A stretch of 64,000 nucleotides of DNA from an uncultured Duncaniella sp. (GTDB lineage: Bacteria > Bacteroidota > Bacteroidia > Bacteroidales > Muribaculaceae), in contig CAJTMJ010000003.1 of assembly GCA_910577335.1 (NCBI GenBank), positions 1 to 64,000 on the forward strand, given 5' to 3'. Position 1 is the stretch's first letter. Every line of letters begins with the position of its first letter. The translations under genes and the position numbers were made by a program. The notes beneath the pieces are model-generated. The model had not been told where the DNA came from, made no database searches, and was given only the letters and a program-made list of their open reading frames with translations. Positions 34,868-44,145 of this stretch are shown here, in pieces.

Positions 34868-35090
34868 TAAACATATACTAAAACGCTATAATTTTCATTA
34901 ACTAAAATAAACTTAAACAAATGTTGTTTACATTACCTCTGTAACGTACCTATTTATAGTTCGGATGAATATCAGTAGTTATTATTGATGCAATAAAAAT
35001 AGCTAAATGTTATAAATATTAAGTATATTCAAGCATTTTGCTATAATTTCACACTGCAAAGAAACGAAAAATTCTAAACATATACTAAAA
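34868..35090. repeat. 16-bp direct repeats upstream of susC
   Basis: TAAACATATACTAAAA occurs at 34868-34883 and again at 35075-35090, 207 bases apart. One copy is next to the susC start codon and the other lies at the predicted -33 position. Possible regulator binding sites. Confidence 0.5.
35057..35089 (-). promoter_or_regulatory. Possible susC promoter
   Basis: Minus-strand TTTCTTTGC (complement of 35057-35064) is one base off TAnnTTTGC, with TTTAG at the -33 position about 20 bases upstream. This would give a leader of about 195 bases. Confidence 0.35.
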
Positions 35091-35210
35091 ATTACCCCCC
35101 GATTGTTAAATTGTATTTAATAAAACGTTAAATAAATTTAAACAACAATCGCCACAATATTATATTATACCAATATATATATAATACCCTCGTCTGCCGA
35201 AAAAAGCATA

Positions 35211-35238
35211 AAAAAAGCCCCACAGCTACCTGTGAGGC
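35211..35238 (-). terminator. Terminator of the S41 protease gene
   Basis: On the minus strand GCCTCACAG pairs with CTGTGGGGC (one G-U) around a 4-base loop and is followed by TTTTTT. It starts 46 bases after the protease stop. Confidence 0.85.
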
Positions 35239-35284
35239 ATATTGTAGGGCTAAATAAGATTGCTTGGTTTTGGGCTAAAGCAAA

Positions 35285-36874
35285 TTATTCTTTCGGAGAC
35301 TGGAGTATTGAGTTATAGGCGGCAGGAGTAGTTATGATTTCCACTGCTGCGTTATAAATCGGGTCAAGGGCATTAACCACACGGTAATATACCGACTGGT
35401 CATAGAGGTCACGTCCTATAAGCCCTTTCAGTATCGCTTCAAGATAAGCCTTGGAACGGATAAACTCCTCCTCGTTATATTTCACACCCTCCTTTTCACC
35501 TTCATCTATAAGTCCCTGCATGATGGCTGGAGTGACAATGAAATTTGATATGAAGGTATCAGCATTGGGATATTCATCCATAAGCGCCTTCCGGTTATTG
35601 TCCACATAATTCACGCTGTAGTTATTCATTGCTCCGCGAGCCACAAGATCACGGTAGTAAGATGAGTAATATGTGGTATCGATAGGCACAAACTTGTCGG
35701 GCATTATGCCTCCACCTCCATAAACCGGGCGGTTAAGGCGGATGGTGTGGTAAAGAAGCGAGTCAGCGAAATGGATGCTGTCGGCGCTGTTAAACTCTCC
35801 CGACTCATATCTGTGGAGCATATCAAGCTGGTAATCCTCATCCTCGCCGTCGGCGTATGGCTTTTGAATACATCTGCCGGACGGTGTGTGATAGCGTGAA
35901 ACGGTCAAACGTATCATCGAGCCGTCAGGGAAGGGGAACGGGCGTTGCACAAGTCCTTTGCCGAATGTGCGGCGACCTACTATAACCCCTCGGTCGTTGT
36001 CCTGAAGAGCTCCTGAGAGGATTTCGCTTGCCGATGCGGAGAACTGGTTCACCATGACCACCACACGTCCGTTGAAGAACCCGTTGGTAGAGGCATCATA
36101 TATGCTTTTGCCGTTCTTCTTAGAGTCGGTGTACACTATCATATCACCCTTTTTAAGGAAGATATTTGCCACCTCTATAGCTTGTTTCAGGTATCCTCCG
36201 CCATTGTCGGTGAGGTTTATGATGAGATGGCGCATACCCTGCTTGCGGAGGTCTTTCATTGCCGTAGTCACTTCGTCGGTCGTGCTCTCGGCAAAACGGG
36301 AGATGCTTATATACCCTACGGAATCGTTTGCCATGAAGGCTCCGTCAACACTGTAGATGGGTATATCATCGCGCACGACACGGAACTCAAGCAATTCAGG
36401 CACATTATTGCGCTTCACTTTGAGATTTGCGACAGTCCCCTTCGGACCTCGGAGTATCTTTAGGATGTCATTGTTCTTCTTCCCGACACCTGAAATGATG
36501 GTGTCGTTACAGGAGATTATGCGGTCTCCCGCCTGTATACCAAGACGTTCTGAAGGACCGTCAGATACCGATTCGATCACATAGAGAGTGTCTTTTACCA
36601 TCTGGAAGCGTATCCCGATCCCGGAGAAGTTACCGTTTAACGGCTCGGTTAGCTCCTTGGTTTCCTCTGGTGTGGTATAGGTGGAGTGGGGGTCGAGAGT
36701 TTTCAACATACCTATTATGGCTTCCTGAACCACCTTTGCGGTGTCCACGTCGTCCACGTAATAGTTCTCTATAAGCTGCTCGGCAAGCCGTAGCTTTCGC
36801 TCAGGAGTGAACTGTGCGGATATTGTGGTGAAGAGGAGTGATGCGAGTGTAAGTGTTAGTAATATTCGTTTCAT
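35285..36874 (-). CDS. S41-family C-terminal processing protease
   Basis: Exported serine protease of about 529 aa. The start at MKRILLTLTLASLL gives a clean signal peptide; an extra MI upstream is possible. A PDZ domain (about residues 85-170) carries GIGIRFQMV and SDGPSERLGIQAGDRI. The S41 catalytic core has NQFSASASEILSGALQD with the nucleophile serine and GRRTFGKGLVQ with the catalytic lysine. These proteases trim C-termini of periplasmic proteins. It sits downstream of coaD on the minus strand and has its own terminator. Confidence 0.92.
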   Translation of the reverse strand: MKRILLTLTLASLLFTTISAQFTPERKLRLAEQLIENYYVDDVDTAKVVQEAIIGMLKTLDPHSTYTTPEETKELTEPLNGNFSGIGIRFQMVKDTLYVIESVSDGPSERLGIQAGDRIISCNDTIISGVGKKNNDILKILRGPKGTVANLKVKRNNVPELLEFRVVRDDIPIYSVDGAFMANDSVGYISISRFAESTTDEVTTAMKDLRKQGMRHLIINLTDNGGGYLKQAIEVANIFLKKGDMIVYTDSKKNGKSIYDASTNGFFNGRVVVMVNQFSASASEILSGALQDNDRGVIVGRRTFGKGLVQRPFPFPDGSMIRLTVSRYHTPSGRCIQKPYADGEDEDYQLDMLHRYESGEFNSADSIHFADSLLYHTIRLNRPVYGGGGIMPDKFVPIDTTYYSSYYRDLVARGAMNNYSVNYVDNNRKALMDEYPNADTFISNFIVTPAIMQGLIDEGEKEGVKYNEEEFIRSKAYLEAILKGLIGRDLYDQSVYYRVVNALDPIYNAAVEIITTPAAYNSILQSPKE

Positions 36875-36920
36875 TATCACGAGTTAGTTTTTTAGCTATG
36901 GATGGGTGTGTCCGTATGTG

Positions 36921-37376
36921 TTACGGTAGGAACGGTTCCGTGTCATATCCGTAGTGAGCAAGCTCACGCACAATGGATGAGGACACGCAGGCATGTTCCG
37001 GTAGGGTGAAGAGTATGACAGTCTCTATTCCTGATATCTTGCGGTTGATGTCGGCAAGATTGCGTTCATATTCGAAGTCAGCTACCGACCTGACACCTCT
37101 TAAGAGCCATTTTGCCCCTTCCGCCTTGCAGGTATCGACTGTGAGTCCGTTGTAGCTGATCACTTTTATCTTTGAGTTCCCTGCATACAGCTCAGAGATG
37201 CGGTTAATGCGCTCGTTTACAGACAAGGATGAAGATTTACCTGAATTTTCACCGATCGCTATGATTATCCTGTCGAATAGCGGCAACGCCCGCTCTACTA
37301 ATGAGTGGTGACCTATGGTGTAGGGGTCGAACGAGCCGGCAAACAGCGCCGTTCTGTCAGCTGATTTGTGAGTCAT
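36921..37376 (-). CDS. coaD: Phosphopantetheine adenylyltransferase
   Basis: Transfers AMP to 4'-phosphopantetheine in coenzyme A synthesis. Motifs: ALFAGSFDPYTIGHHSLVER with the nucleotidyltransferase T/HxGH, LLRGVRSVADFEYE, and VSSSIVREL near the end. Length 151 aa is normal. Its start lies 20 bases inside the 3' end of the topoisomerase gene, which indicates co-transcription and possible translational coupling. Confidence 0.95.
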   Translation of the reverse strand: MTHKSADRTALFAGSFDPYTIGHHSLVERALPLFDRIIIAIGENSGKSSSLSVNERINRISELYAGNSKIKVISYNGLTVDTCKAEGAKWLLRGVRSVADFEYERNLADINRKISGIETVILFTLPEHACVSSSIVRELAHYGYDTEPFLP

Positions 37377-39312
37377 CTTCTATAACAAGGTTTTCAATGA
37401 TGAAGTTCTGTCGCTCCATGGTGTTTTTACCCATATAGAATTCAAGCAGTTCAGCCACGGTGTCCTCCTTGCGGAGTGATACACGGTCAACACGCATGTC
37501 GGCGCCGATAAATCCTCGGAACTCGTCAGGCGAAATCTCCCCGAGTCCTTTGAATCGGGTGATTTCGGCATTGTCTCCGAGTTTGTTGATGGCTGCTATG
37601 CGCTCTTCATCGGAATAGCAGTAATATGTCTCCTCATTGGCTGCAGCCGAGCTGCGTCCTCCGCCACCTCGCTTGGTGAGTTTGCGGTTACGGACACGGA
37701 AAAGTGGTGTCTGCAACACATACAGGTGCCCCTTCTTTATCATATCAGGGAAGAACTGGAGGAAGAACGTGAGCAGCAGCAGGCGTATGTGCATACCGTC
37801 AACATCGGCATCGGTAGCGATGATTACATTGTTATAGCGCAGTCCGTCAATGCCTTCCTCTATGTTGAGTGCAGCTTGGAGGAGGTTAAATTCGTCATTC
37901 TCGTATAGTATCTTTGCCGGCACTCCGTAAGAGTTCTTGGGCTTGCCTCGCAATGAGAACACAGCCTGTGTCTCCACATTTCGTATTTTGGTGATTGAGC
38001 CGGCTGCCGAGTCACCCTCGGTTATGAATATCGACGATGCGAGTTTCTTTTCTTCGTCCCCCTTCACGTCATTTAGATGCACACGGCAGTCAAGGAGCTT
38101 TTTGTTATGGAGATTTACCTTCTTGGCTTTCTCACGGGCAAGTTTTGTGACACCCGCCATAGCCTTGCGGTCACGCTCGCTCTCCTGTACCTTTTTCAGG
38201 ATCACTCCGGCTATGTCAAGGTTGCGGTGCAGGTAGTTGTCAAGTTCGTTCTTGACGAAATCACCCACGAACTTTGCCACAGTGGGTCCCTCAGGTCCCA
38301 TGTCACGGCTGCCGAGCTTGGTCTTTGTCTGGGATTCAAACACCGGTTCCTCCACTTTAATGGATACGGCTGCGATCATACCGTTGCGTATGTCGGAGTA
38401 TTCGAAATTGCGGTCGAAATAATCCTTTATGGTGCGTGACACCGACTCTTTGAAGGCGGTCAGATGGGTACCTCCCTGAGTGGTGTGCTGTCCGTTGACA
38501 AATGTGTAGTATTCCTCGCCGTGCTGGTTGGCATGTGTGAGGGCTATCTCTATATCTTCGCCTTTCAGATGGATGGGTGGATAGAGCGGTTCGGTGGTCA
38601 TGTTGTCGCGCAGAAGGTCAAGCAGACCATTGCGTGACACATATCGCTTGCCGTTGAATACAATGGCAAGTCCTGTGTTTAGAAAAGTGTAGTTCTTAAG
38701 CAGCGGTACTATGAACTCATCCTTGTAATGATAGTCACGGAAGATGCTTGCGTCAGGGATGAAGCGTACTAATGTGCCGTTGGGCTCCTCAGTCGGCTCG
38801 ATGGGGCTTTCCTCGACGATGTTACCGCAACGGTAAAGCACACTCTTGCTCTGCCCGTCACGGATACTCTGGATGTAGAACTCGGTAGAAAGCGCATTCA
38901 CCGCCTTGATGCCCACACCGTTAAGACCCACCGACTTTTTGAAAGCCTTTGAGTCATATTTTCCTCCGGTGTTCATCTTTGATGATGCGTCAACCACCTT
39001 GCCGAGGGGTATCCCTCTGCCGAAGTCTCGCACAGTGACACATCCGTCAATGACATTTACCATTATCTGTTTACCGAACCCCATCATGTACTCGTCAATC
39101 GCATTGTCGAGCACCTCTTTTATGAGTACGTAGATGCCATCGTCGAAATTAGAGCCGTCACCTAATTTACCGATATACATACCCGGACGGCGACGTATGT
39201 GTTCTTTCCAGTCGAGGGTTTTGATGTCGTCCTCGCTATATTCAACCTTGGCAGTTGACTCAGCGTCGAACTCCTCTTCTTGCTCAACCGAAAAGATATC
39301 TTCGTTTTCCAT
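37357..39312 (-). CDS. parE: Type IIA topoisomerase B subunit (topoisomerase IV)
   Basis: ATPase subunit of topoisomerase IV, which decatenates daughter chromosomes. GHKL ATPase motifs: EVLDNAIDEYMMG, DFGRGIP and GLNGVGIKAVNAL. The TOPRIM region shows ITEGDSAAGSI and DADVDGMHIRLLLL. 651 aa from MENEDIFSVEQ. An upstream in-frame ATG at 39393 precedes the promoter and is rejected. EGDSAAGS and the length favour ParE over GyrB, but the two are close relatives and the ParC partner is not in this window. Confidence 0.88.
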   Translation of the reverse strand: MENEDIFSVEQEEEFDAESTAKVEYSEDDIKTLDWKEHIRRRPGMYIGKLGDGSNFDDGIYVLIKEVLDNAIDEYMMGFGKQIMVNVIDGCVTVRDFGRGIPLGKVVDASSKMNTGGKYDSKAFKKSVGLNGVGIKAVNALSTEFYIQSIRDGQSKSVLYRCGNIVEESPIEPTEEPNGTLVRFIPDASIFRDYHYKDEFIVPLLKNYTFLNTGLAIVFNGKRYVSRNGLLDLLRDNMTTEPLYPPIHLKGEDIEIALTHANQHGEEYYTFVNGQHTTQGGTHLTAFKESVSRTIKDYFDRNFEYSDIRNGMIAAVSIKVEEPVFESQTKTKLGSRDMGPEGPTVAKFVGDFVKNELDNYLHRNLDIAGVILKKVQESERDRKAMAGVTKLAREKAKKVNLHNKKLLDCRVHLNDVKGDEEKKLASSIFITEGDSAAGSITKIRNVETQAVFSLRGKPKNSYGVPAKILYENDEFNLLQAALNIEEGIDGLRYNNVIIATDADVDGMHIRLLLLTFFLQFFPDMIKKGHLYVLQTPLFRVRNRKLTKRGGGGRSSAAANEETYYCYSDEERIAAINKLGDNAEITRFKGLGEISPDEFRGFIGADMRVDRVSLRKEDTVAELLEFYMGKNTMERQNFIIENLVIEDDSQIS

Positions 39313-39348
39313 CTGTCCTATCCTTTTGCTTTTGAACTGGTTTAGTCG

Positions 39349-39356
39349 CAAATTTA
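39349..39356 (-). promoter_or_regulatory. -7 element of parE
   Basis: Minus-strand TAAATTTGC is a full TAnnTTTG match 37 bases upstream of the chosen parE ATG at 39312, and it supports that start. Confidence 0.5.
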
Positions 39357-39396
39357 CGAAAAAATAATGAAAAATGGAAATGTGCGGTCTCAACTG

Positions 39397-40248
39397 TTAT
39401 TTTTGACCTTCTTTTTGAGCCTTGTTCTGTGCGGTAAGCCACTCAAGAAGGAGCGTTTTTACCTGATCATGGTATTTGAAGGTAGGTCGGAATCCCCAGC
39501 CATGTCCCCCGATAGGGAATATATGCATGGATGCCGGTATCTTATTGGCTTTCAGGGCACGGTAGTAGCGGATTGAGTTTTCCGGGAGCACGGCTCTGTC
39601 GTCATCGCTCAGAAGGAGTATTGCCGGTGGAGTGTTAGCATCCACATGCTGCTCGTTGGCATACTCTGCAAGCAATGCTGGGTCTGTGGCTTTGTCGCCG
39701 AGCAGATTGTTGATGGAGCCTTGATGTGTCACACCTGCTTCGGAAGTCACCACGGGATAGAAGAGCACGCTGAAGTCGGGGCGCGACTCTGCATCGGTTA
39801 TATGGGTGCTGACCGTAGAGGCAAGATGTCCTCCTGCCGATGAACCGGCGATACCTACTTTCGACGGGTTGACACCCCATTTTTCGGCGTTGCGGCGCAC
39901 GGTGCGTATAGCTTCTCTGGCATCATCTGCCGGGATTGTGTAGTTGCCGTGGGGCAGGCGGTATTTAAGCACCACACCTGTTATGCCGTTATCGGCAAGC
40001 CACTGAGCCACCTGTTTCCCCTCGTGATCCATTGCAAGGTGGGTGTATCCACCGCCGGGGCATACTACCACTGCCATGCCTGTGTTTATAGAGTCGGCAG
40101 GATGATACACTGCGATGGTTGCTTCGTTGTCATGTCCGTTATCGTTGGGCGCACCGTTCACCCAAAGGTTTGTGGGTGTCTGGGCGAATACGTTTGTCAT
40201 GGAGAGCGCCATTGCTGAGGCGAGTAGTGTTGTGAATATACGTTTCAT
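39397..40248 (-). CDS. Exported alpha/beta-hydrolase esterase
   Basis: 283 aa with signal peptide MKRIFTTLLASAMALSMTNVFA. It has an oxyanion-type segment VVVCPGGGYTHLA, nucleophile elbow GIAGSSAGGHLAS, an acid in LLLSDDDRAV, and His in IGGHGWGF. This is the BD-FAE/acetyl-xylan-esterase-like group that removes acetyl groups from glycans. It lies 33 bases after the GH95 gene on the same strand, so deacetylation of a GH95 substrate is a reasonable inference. Confidence 0.85.
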   Translation of the reverse strand: MKRIFTTLLASAMALSMTNVFAQTPTNLWVNGAPNDNGHDNEATIAVYHPADSINTGMAVVVCPGGGYTHLAMDHEGKQVAQWLADNGITGVVLKYRLPHGNYTIPADDAREAIRTVRRNAEKWGVNPSKVGIAGSSAGGHLASTVSTHITDAESRPDFSVLFYPVVTSEAGVTHQGSINNLLGDKATDPALLAEYANEQHVDANTPPAILLLSDDDRAVLPENSIRYYRALKANKIPASMHIFPIGGHGWGFRPTFKYHDQVKTLLLEWLTAQNKAQKEGQK

Positions 40249-40281
40249 GATTAGTTCGGTTGTGAGATGATTATAAATGCG

Positions 40282-42819
40282 TTAGCGAGTGAATGTATAG
40301 ACGCCTTCTGCGGTGGTAGGGATGTCATATTCCAATACCTTCGGAAGTGTCAATGCCGGGATTTTAGATTCATCCTTGATGATAGGTGCCGGGATGGTGT
40401 AGATTTGGTTCAGCAGGTTTGGATTCACACCTGCGGCTACTTTTAGCTCGGAGCCGTCAGCGGCTTTGAGGGGTGTTGTGGTGCGTAGACGCAGGTTGCC
40501 ACCGAGGTTTGACTTTATGGTGACTGACGCAAGTGTGTTGCCGTCCCATTTCATATCTACGATTTCGAATCCGCCACGTGTCTTTAGACCCTTTACAGTC
40601 CCTTCTTTCCATACGTCGGGGAGGGCGGGGAGCAGATGTATGGCTCCGTCATGGCTTTGCACAAGCATTTCGGCTATACCTGCGGTGCAACCGAAATTGC
40701 CGTCGATCTGGAACGGCGGATGTGCGTCGAACATGTTGGCGTATGTGCCTCCGTCCTGATCCTTGATGGTGACATTCGGGTCTTTGAGTTTCAATTGGTT
40801 AGTGATAAGAGTATATGCGTGGTTGCCGTCAAGCAGACGTGCCCATAGACATACCTTCCATCCCATTGACCATCCACGGCTTGCGTCACCTCTACTGATA
40901 AGTGACTTTTTGGCTGCTTGGAAGAGCTGCGGATTGGTGTAGGGTGAGATCTGGTTCCCCGGGAAAAGTCCCCAGAGATGTGATACATGTCTGTGGCTGC
41001 TTCTCTCCTTGTCCCAGTCCTCAAGCCATTCCTGTAGCTGTCCGTATTTACCTACATGCATCGGGGGGAGCTGTGCCTTAAGTGCTTCAAGATCTTTTGC
41101 GAATTTTTCATCTTTGCCGAGTGCCCGGGCGGCGAGTATGGTGTTGGTAAGAAGGTCGTAGACCATCTGATTGTCCATGGTGACACCGCTGAAGAGCGCC
41201 AAACTCATCTTTTTGCCTGTGTCGCTGATATATGAGCCTAATCCCGGATGGTTTTCGGGTGAATTTGAGGGTGAAACTACCTTGTAGCCTGTCTTCGGGT
41301 CTGTCACTAAGAAATCCTGATAGAATTCGCTCGCTGACTTAAGCACCGGATAAATCTCGGCGAGATATTTTTTATCGCCGGTGTACAGGTAGCGTTCCCA
41401 AAGGTGTGAACAGAACCATGCGCCACAGGTGGGCCATACGCTGCACGATGCATTGTCAACAGCTCCGGTAGAACGCCAAAGGTCTGTGTTGTGGTGGAGT
41501 GTCCAGCCTCGGCAGTCATACATATTCTTTGCCGATTCTCTCCCCGTCACACTGACATCCTTAACCAATTGGAGGAACGGGTCATGACATTCGCTGAGAT
41601 TGGTTACCTCTGCAGGCCAATAATTCATTTCGACATTGATGTTGGTGGTATACTTGCTGTCCCATGCCGGGTATTGCCCTGCGTTAGGATTCCATATCCC
41701 CTGAAGATTGGCAGGCTGAGTGCCCGGTTGAGAACTGCTTATAAGAAGGTATCTGCCGAACTGGAAATACATCGATGCGAGAGAGGGGTCAAAGGTTGTG
41801 GAGAACTCTTTTATGCGTATGTCGGTTGGCTTCTTTTCCTGCTCCTTATTGGAACCGAGGTCGAGAGACACACGGTTGAACTGCTCGGCGTATTTTGCTG
41901 AATGGTCTGCTTTTGCTTTGGCATATTCCTTGCTGAACTTGTTAAGCGCAGCCATCGCCTTAGCATCGCTGTCATCGCTTATATCTTTATAGTTCTTGAA
42001 ATTAGTGGCAGCCGAGATATAGATTATCGCAGAATTGGCATCTGTGACCGATATGGAGTTTGTGGCGGCATCAGACTTCTCTTTGCCCCCGTCAGCCACT
42101 ACTTTTACGAATGCGGTGGCATGGAGTTTGTTTGGAATATTCTCCTCTGCCTCCTTTGCATGGGTGCAATACACACGCAGCATGTTGTCCGATCCTTTCA
42201 CTACAGTGGTTTCGGCAAGTGTGCGGGTCTTTTTCAGCGGACCTGTAAATGAAGTCTTAAAAGTAACCATGCCGGGTTTTGACGCTGAAATTTTTATGAT
42301 TATCAGGTCATCTGCCAGGGATGTGAATATCTCGCGGGTGTATACCACCCCATTGACGCTATAGGTTACTTTGGCAACGGCATTGCTGAGGTCGAGTTCA
42401 CGGCGGTAATCTGAAACCTGCTTACCGTCGGTGGGGAAGTCGAGGATAAGATTGCCGATTGACTCATAAGTCATGCCGTGGGCGGTTATGTTTTTGTCAG
42501 CCGTGATGTTTGCCATCGAGAGGCGTTGAGCCGCCTCGTAATTCCCGTTGTTTATATGTCCCCTGATTTCGGCAAGGTGCTTTTTAGCATTGGGATTATA
42601 GTTGTTATACGGACTGCCTGACCAGAATGTGTCCTCGTTTATCTGTATAGTGTCCTGTGCGACACCGCCATAGACCATGGCGCCAAGATGTCCGTTGCCT
42701 AATGGCAATGCTTCCACCCAATAGTCTGCCGGGCGGTCATACCATAACTTCAAATCATCTGCAGCATACGCTCCAAATCCAAGACATAGAGTCAATACTA
42801 ATGTGATAAGTTTTTTCAT
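40282..42819 (-). CDS. GH95 alpha-L-fucosidase/galactosidase
   Basis: Secreted enzyme of 845 aa (signal peptide ending GFGAYA). The N-terminal beta-sandwich begins LKLWYDRPADYWVEALPLGN, with GAMVYGG and INEDTFWSG typical of GH95. The catalytic (alpha/alpha)6 barrel contains NINVEMNYWPAE, where Asn393 and Asn395 correspond to the catalytic Asn pair of the Bifidobacterium GH95 enzyme, and DASRGWSMGWK. It would release terminal alpha-1,2-fucose from host or plant glycans; some family members act on alpha-L-galactose. It is followed by the esterase gene. Confidence 0.92.
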   Translation of the reverse strand: MKKLITLVLTLCLGFGAYAADDLKLWYDRPADYWVEALPLGNGHLGAMVYGGVAQDTIQINEDTFWSGSPYNNYNPNAKKHLAEIRGHINNGNYEAAQRLSMANITADKNITAHGMTYESIGNLILDFPTDGKQVSDYRRELDLSNAVAKVTYSVNGVVYTREIFTSLADDLIIIKISASKPGMVTFKTSFTGPLKKTRTLAETTVVKGSDNMLRVYCTHAKEAEENIPNKLHATAFVKVVADGGKEKSDAATNSISVTDANSAIIYISAATNFKNYKDISDDSDAKAMAALNKFSKEYAKAKADHSAKYAEQFNRVSLDLGSNKEQEKKPTDIRIKEFSTTFDPSLASMYFQFGRYLLISSSQPGTQPANLQGIWNPNAGQYPAWDSKYTTNINVEMNYWPAEVTNLSECHDPFLQLVKDVSVTGRESAKNMYDCRGWTLHHNTDLWRSTGAVDNASCSVWPTCGAWFCSHLWERYLYTGDKKYLAEIYPVLKSASEFYQDFLVTDPKTGYKVVSPSNSPENHPGLGSYISDTGKKMSLALFSGVTMDNQMVYDLLTNTILAARALGKDEKFAKDLEALKAQLPPMHVGKYGQLQEWLEDWDKERSSHRHVSHLWGLFPGNQISPYTNPQLFQAAKKSLISRGDASRGWSMGWKVCLWARLLDGNHAYTLITNQLKLKDPNVTIKDQDGGTYANMFDAHPPFQIDGNFGCTAGIAEMLVQSHDGAIHLLPALPDVWKEGTVKGLKTRGGFEIVDMKWDGNTLASVTIKSNLGGNLRLRTTTPLKAADGSELKVAAGVNPNLLNQIYTIPAPIIKDESKIPALTLPKVLEYDIPTTAEGVYTFTR

Positions 42820-42853
42820 GTTATTTAATGCTATTTGTTACAATTTTATGTTC

Positions 42854-44098
42854 TTATTTTTCAGTCGATTCCCAGAGGTATAACCTGTCTGACGGTCGAA
42901 TTTTCCGTGGCACTTTCATGGAGAAGTTTTCACCTTTCTTCACCATTTCCACGGGGTCATATTCCAACCTGAGTTCATCCACCTTCATGATGATAGCTCC
43001 TGTATCGGTGCCGGTGATTATAACCTCGTCACCCACATGCAGCTCGCCGCTCTCCATGACGAATTCTCCCACGCCGAGTTTGGGGAAGTAGCGAACACCT
43101 TTGGCGATATACTTTTTGACACGTGTGGCAGACGAGCCGTATTTCGACGACCATTCTCCCAAACGCTGTCCGAGATAATACCCGTTCCAGAATCCGCGGT
43201 TGAATATCTTGCCAAGCTCAGTGTCCCAAGCAGCTATCTTTTCATCGGTAAATTCACCTCTGCAGATGGCATCGATAGCTTCGGAATAGGCTTGAACGGT
43301 GATTTTAACATACTCCGGCCCTCGTGCCCTCCCTTCGATCTTAAACACCCTCACTCCGGCGTCAATCATCTTGTTGAGGAAGTGGATGGTTTTAAGATCT
43401 TTGGGCGACATAATGTATTTGTTCTCTATGTCGAGCTGATCACCTGTCTCACGGTCGGTCACAGTGTACCCACGGCGGCATATCTGAGTACATGCCCCTC
43501 GGTTTGCGCTTGAATTCATCTCATGCAGACTCAGGTAGCATTTTCCTGACACAGCCATGCACAAAGCTCCGTGGCAGAACATTTCAATACGTATCTTCTC
43601 ACCTTTAGGACCGCAGATATTCTCACGCTCTATAGCGTCATGTATCTCTTTAACTTGGTCAAGGTTCAGCTCACGGGCGAGCACCATAACGTCGGCGAAT
43701 TGCGAAAAGAATTTCACAGCCTCAATGTTAGTCACATTGAGCTGCGTGGAGATATGCACCTCCACGCCTATGCTTCGTGCGTAGGTGATGGCGGCTATGT
43801 CGCTGGCTATGATTGCGGATATGCCGCTCTCTTTCACAGCGTCAATTATGGCATGGCATTTCTCTATCTCGTTGTCGTAGATGATGGTGTTGACAGTGAG
43901 ATAGCTCTTAACCCCGACGTTATCGCAGATTGAGGCGATGTTGCGAAGGTCGTCAAGGGTGAAATTGACTGATGAGCGGGAACGCATGTTCAGTCCTTCC
44001 ACGCCAAAATATATAGCGTCAGCCCCTGCTTCGATGGCTGCGTGAAGTGATTCGTAGCACCCGACAGGTGCCATTATCTCAAATTCTTTACGGTTCAT
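42854..44098 (-). CDS. U32-family protein, TrhP-like tRNA hydroxylation factor
   Basis: 414-aa U32 family protein. Starts MNRKEFEIMAPVGCYESLHA with AGADAIYFGVEGLNMR. The family signature ICGPKGEKIRIEMFCHGALC is followed by the cysteine-bearing segment SGKCYLSLHEMNSSANRGAC, which may bind an Fe-S cluster. Members are annotated as peptidases, but TrhP (YegQ) is needed for 5-hydroxyuridine formation in tRNA, so that role is preferred here. It lies 34 bases upstream of GH95 on the same strand. Confidence 0.85.
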   Translation of the reverse strand: MNRKEFEIMAPVGCYESLHAAIEAGADAIYFGVEGLNMRSRSSVNFTLDDLRNIASICDNVGVKSYLTVNTIIYDNEIEKCHAIIDAVKESGISAIIASDIAAITYARSIGVEVHISTQLNVTNIEAVKFFSQFADVMVLARELNLDQVKEIHDAIERENICGPKGEKIRIEMFCHGALCMAVSGKCYLSLHEMNSSANRGACTQICRRGYTVTDRETGDQLDIENKYIMSPKDLKTIHFLNKMIDAGVRVFKIEGRARGPEYVKITVQAYSEAIDAICRGEFTDEKIAAWDTELGKIFNRGFWNGYYLGQRLGEWSSKYGSSATRVKKYIAKGVRYFPKLGVGEFVMESGELHVGDEVIITGTDTGAIIMKVDELRLEYDPVEMVKKGENFSMKVPRKIRPSDRLYLWESTEK

Positions 44099-44145
44099 TC
44101 TTTTTGTTCGGTGATATTCAGATACGATTACCCTTGGCGATGGGG

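Larger units (their letters stand above)
34856..35284. other. susC leader and downstream intergenic region
   Basis: 429 bases without a gene, very AT-rich. It holds a weak promoter-like pair for susC, two 16-base direct repeats and the terminator of the S41 protease gene. No ORF of interest on either strand. Confidence 0.6.
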
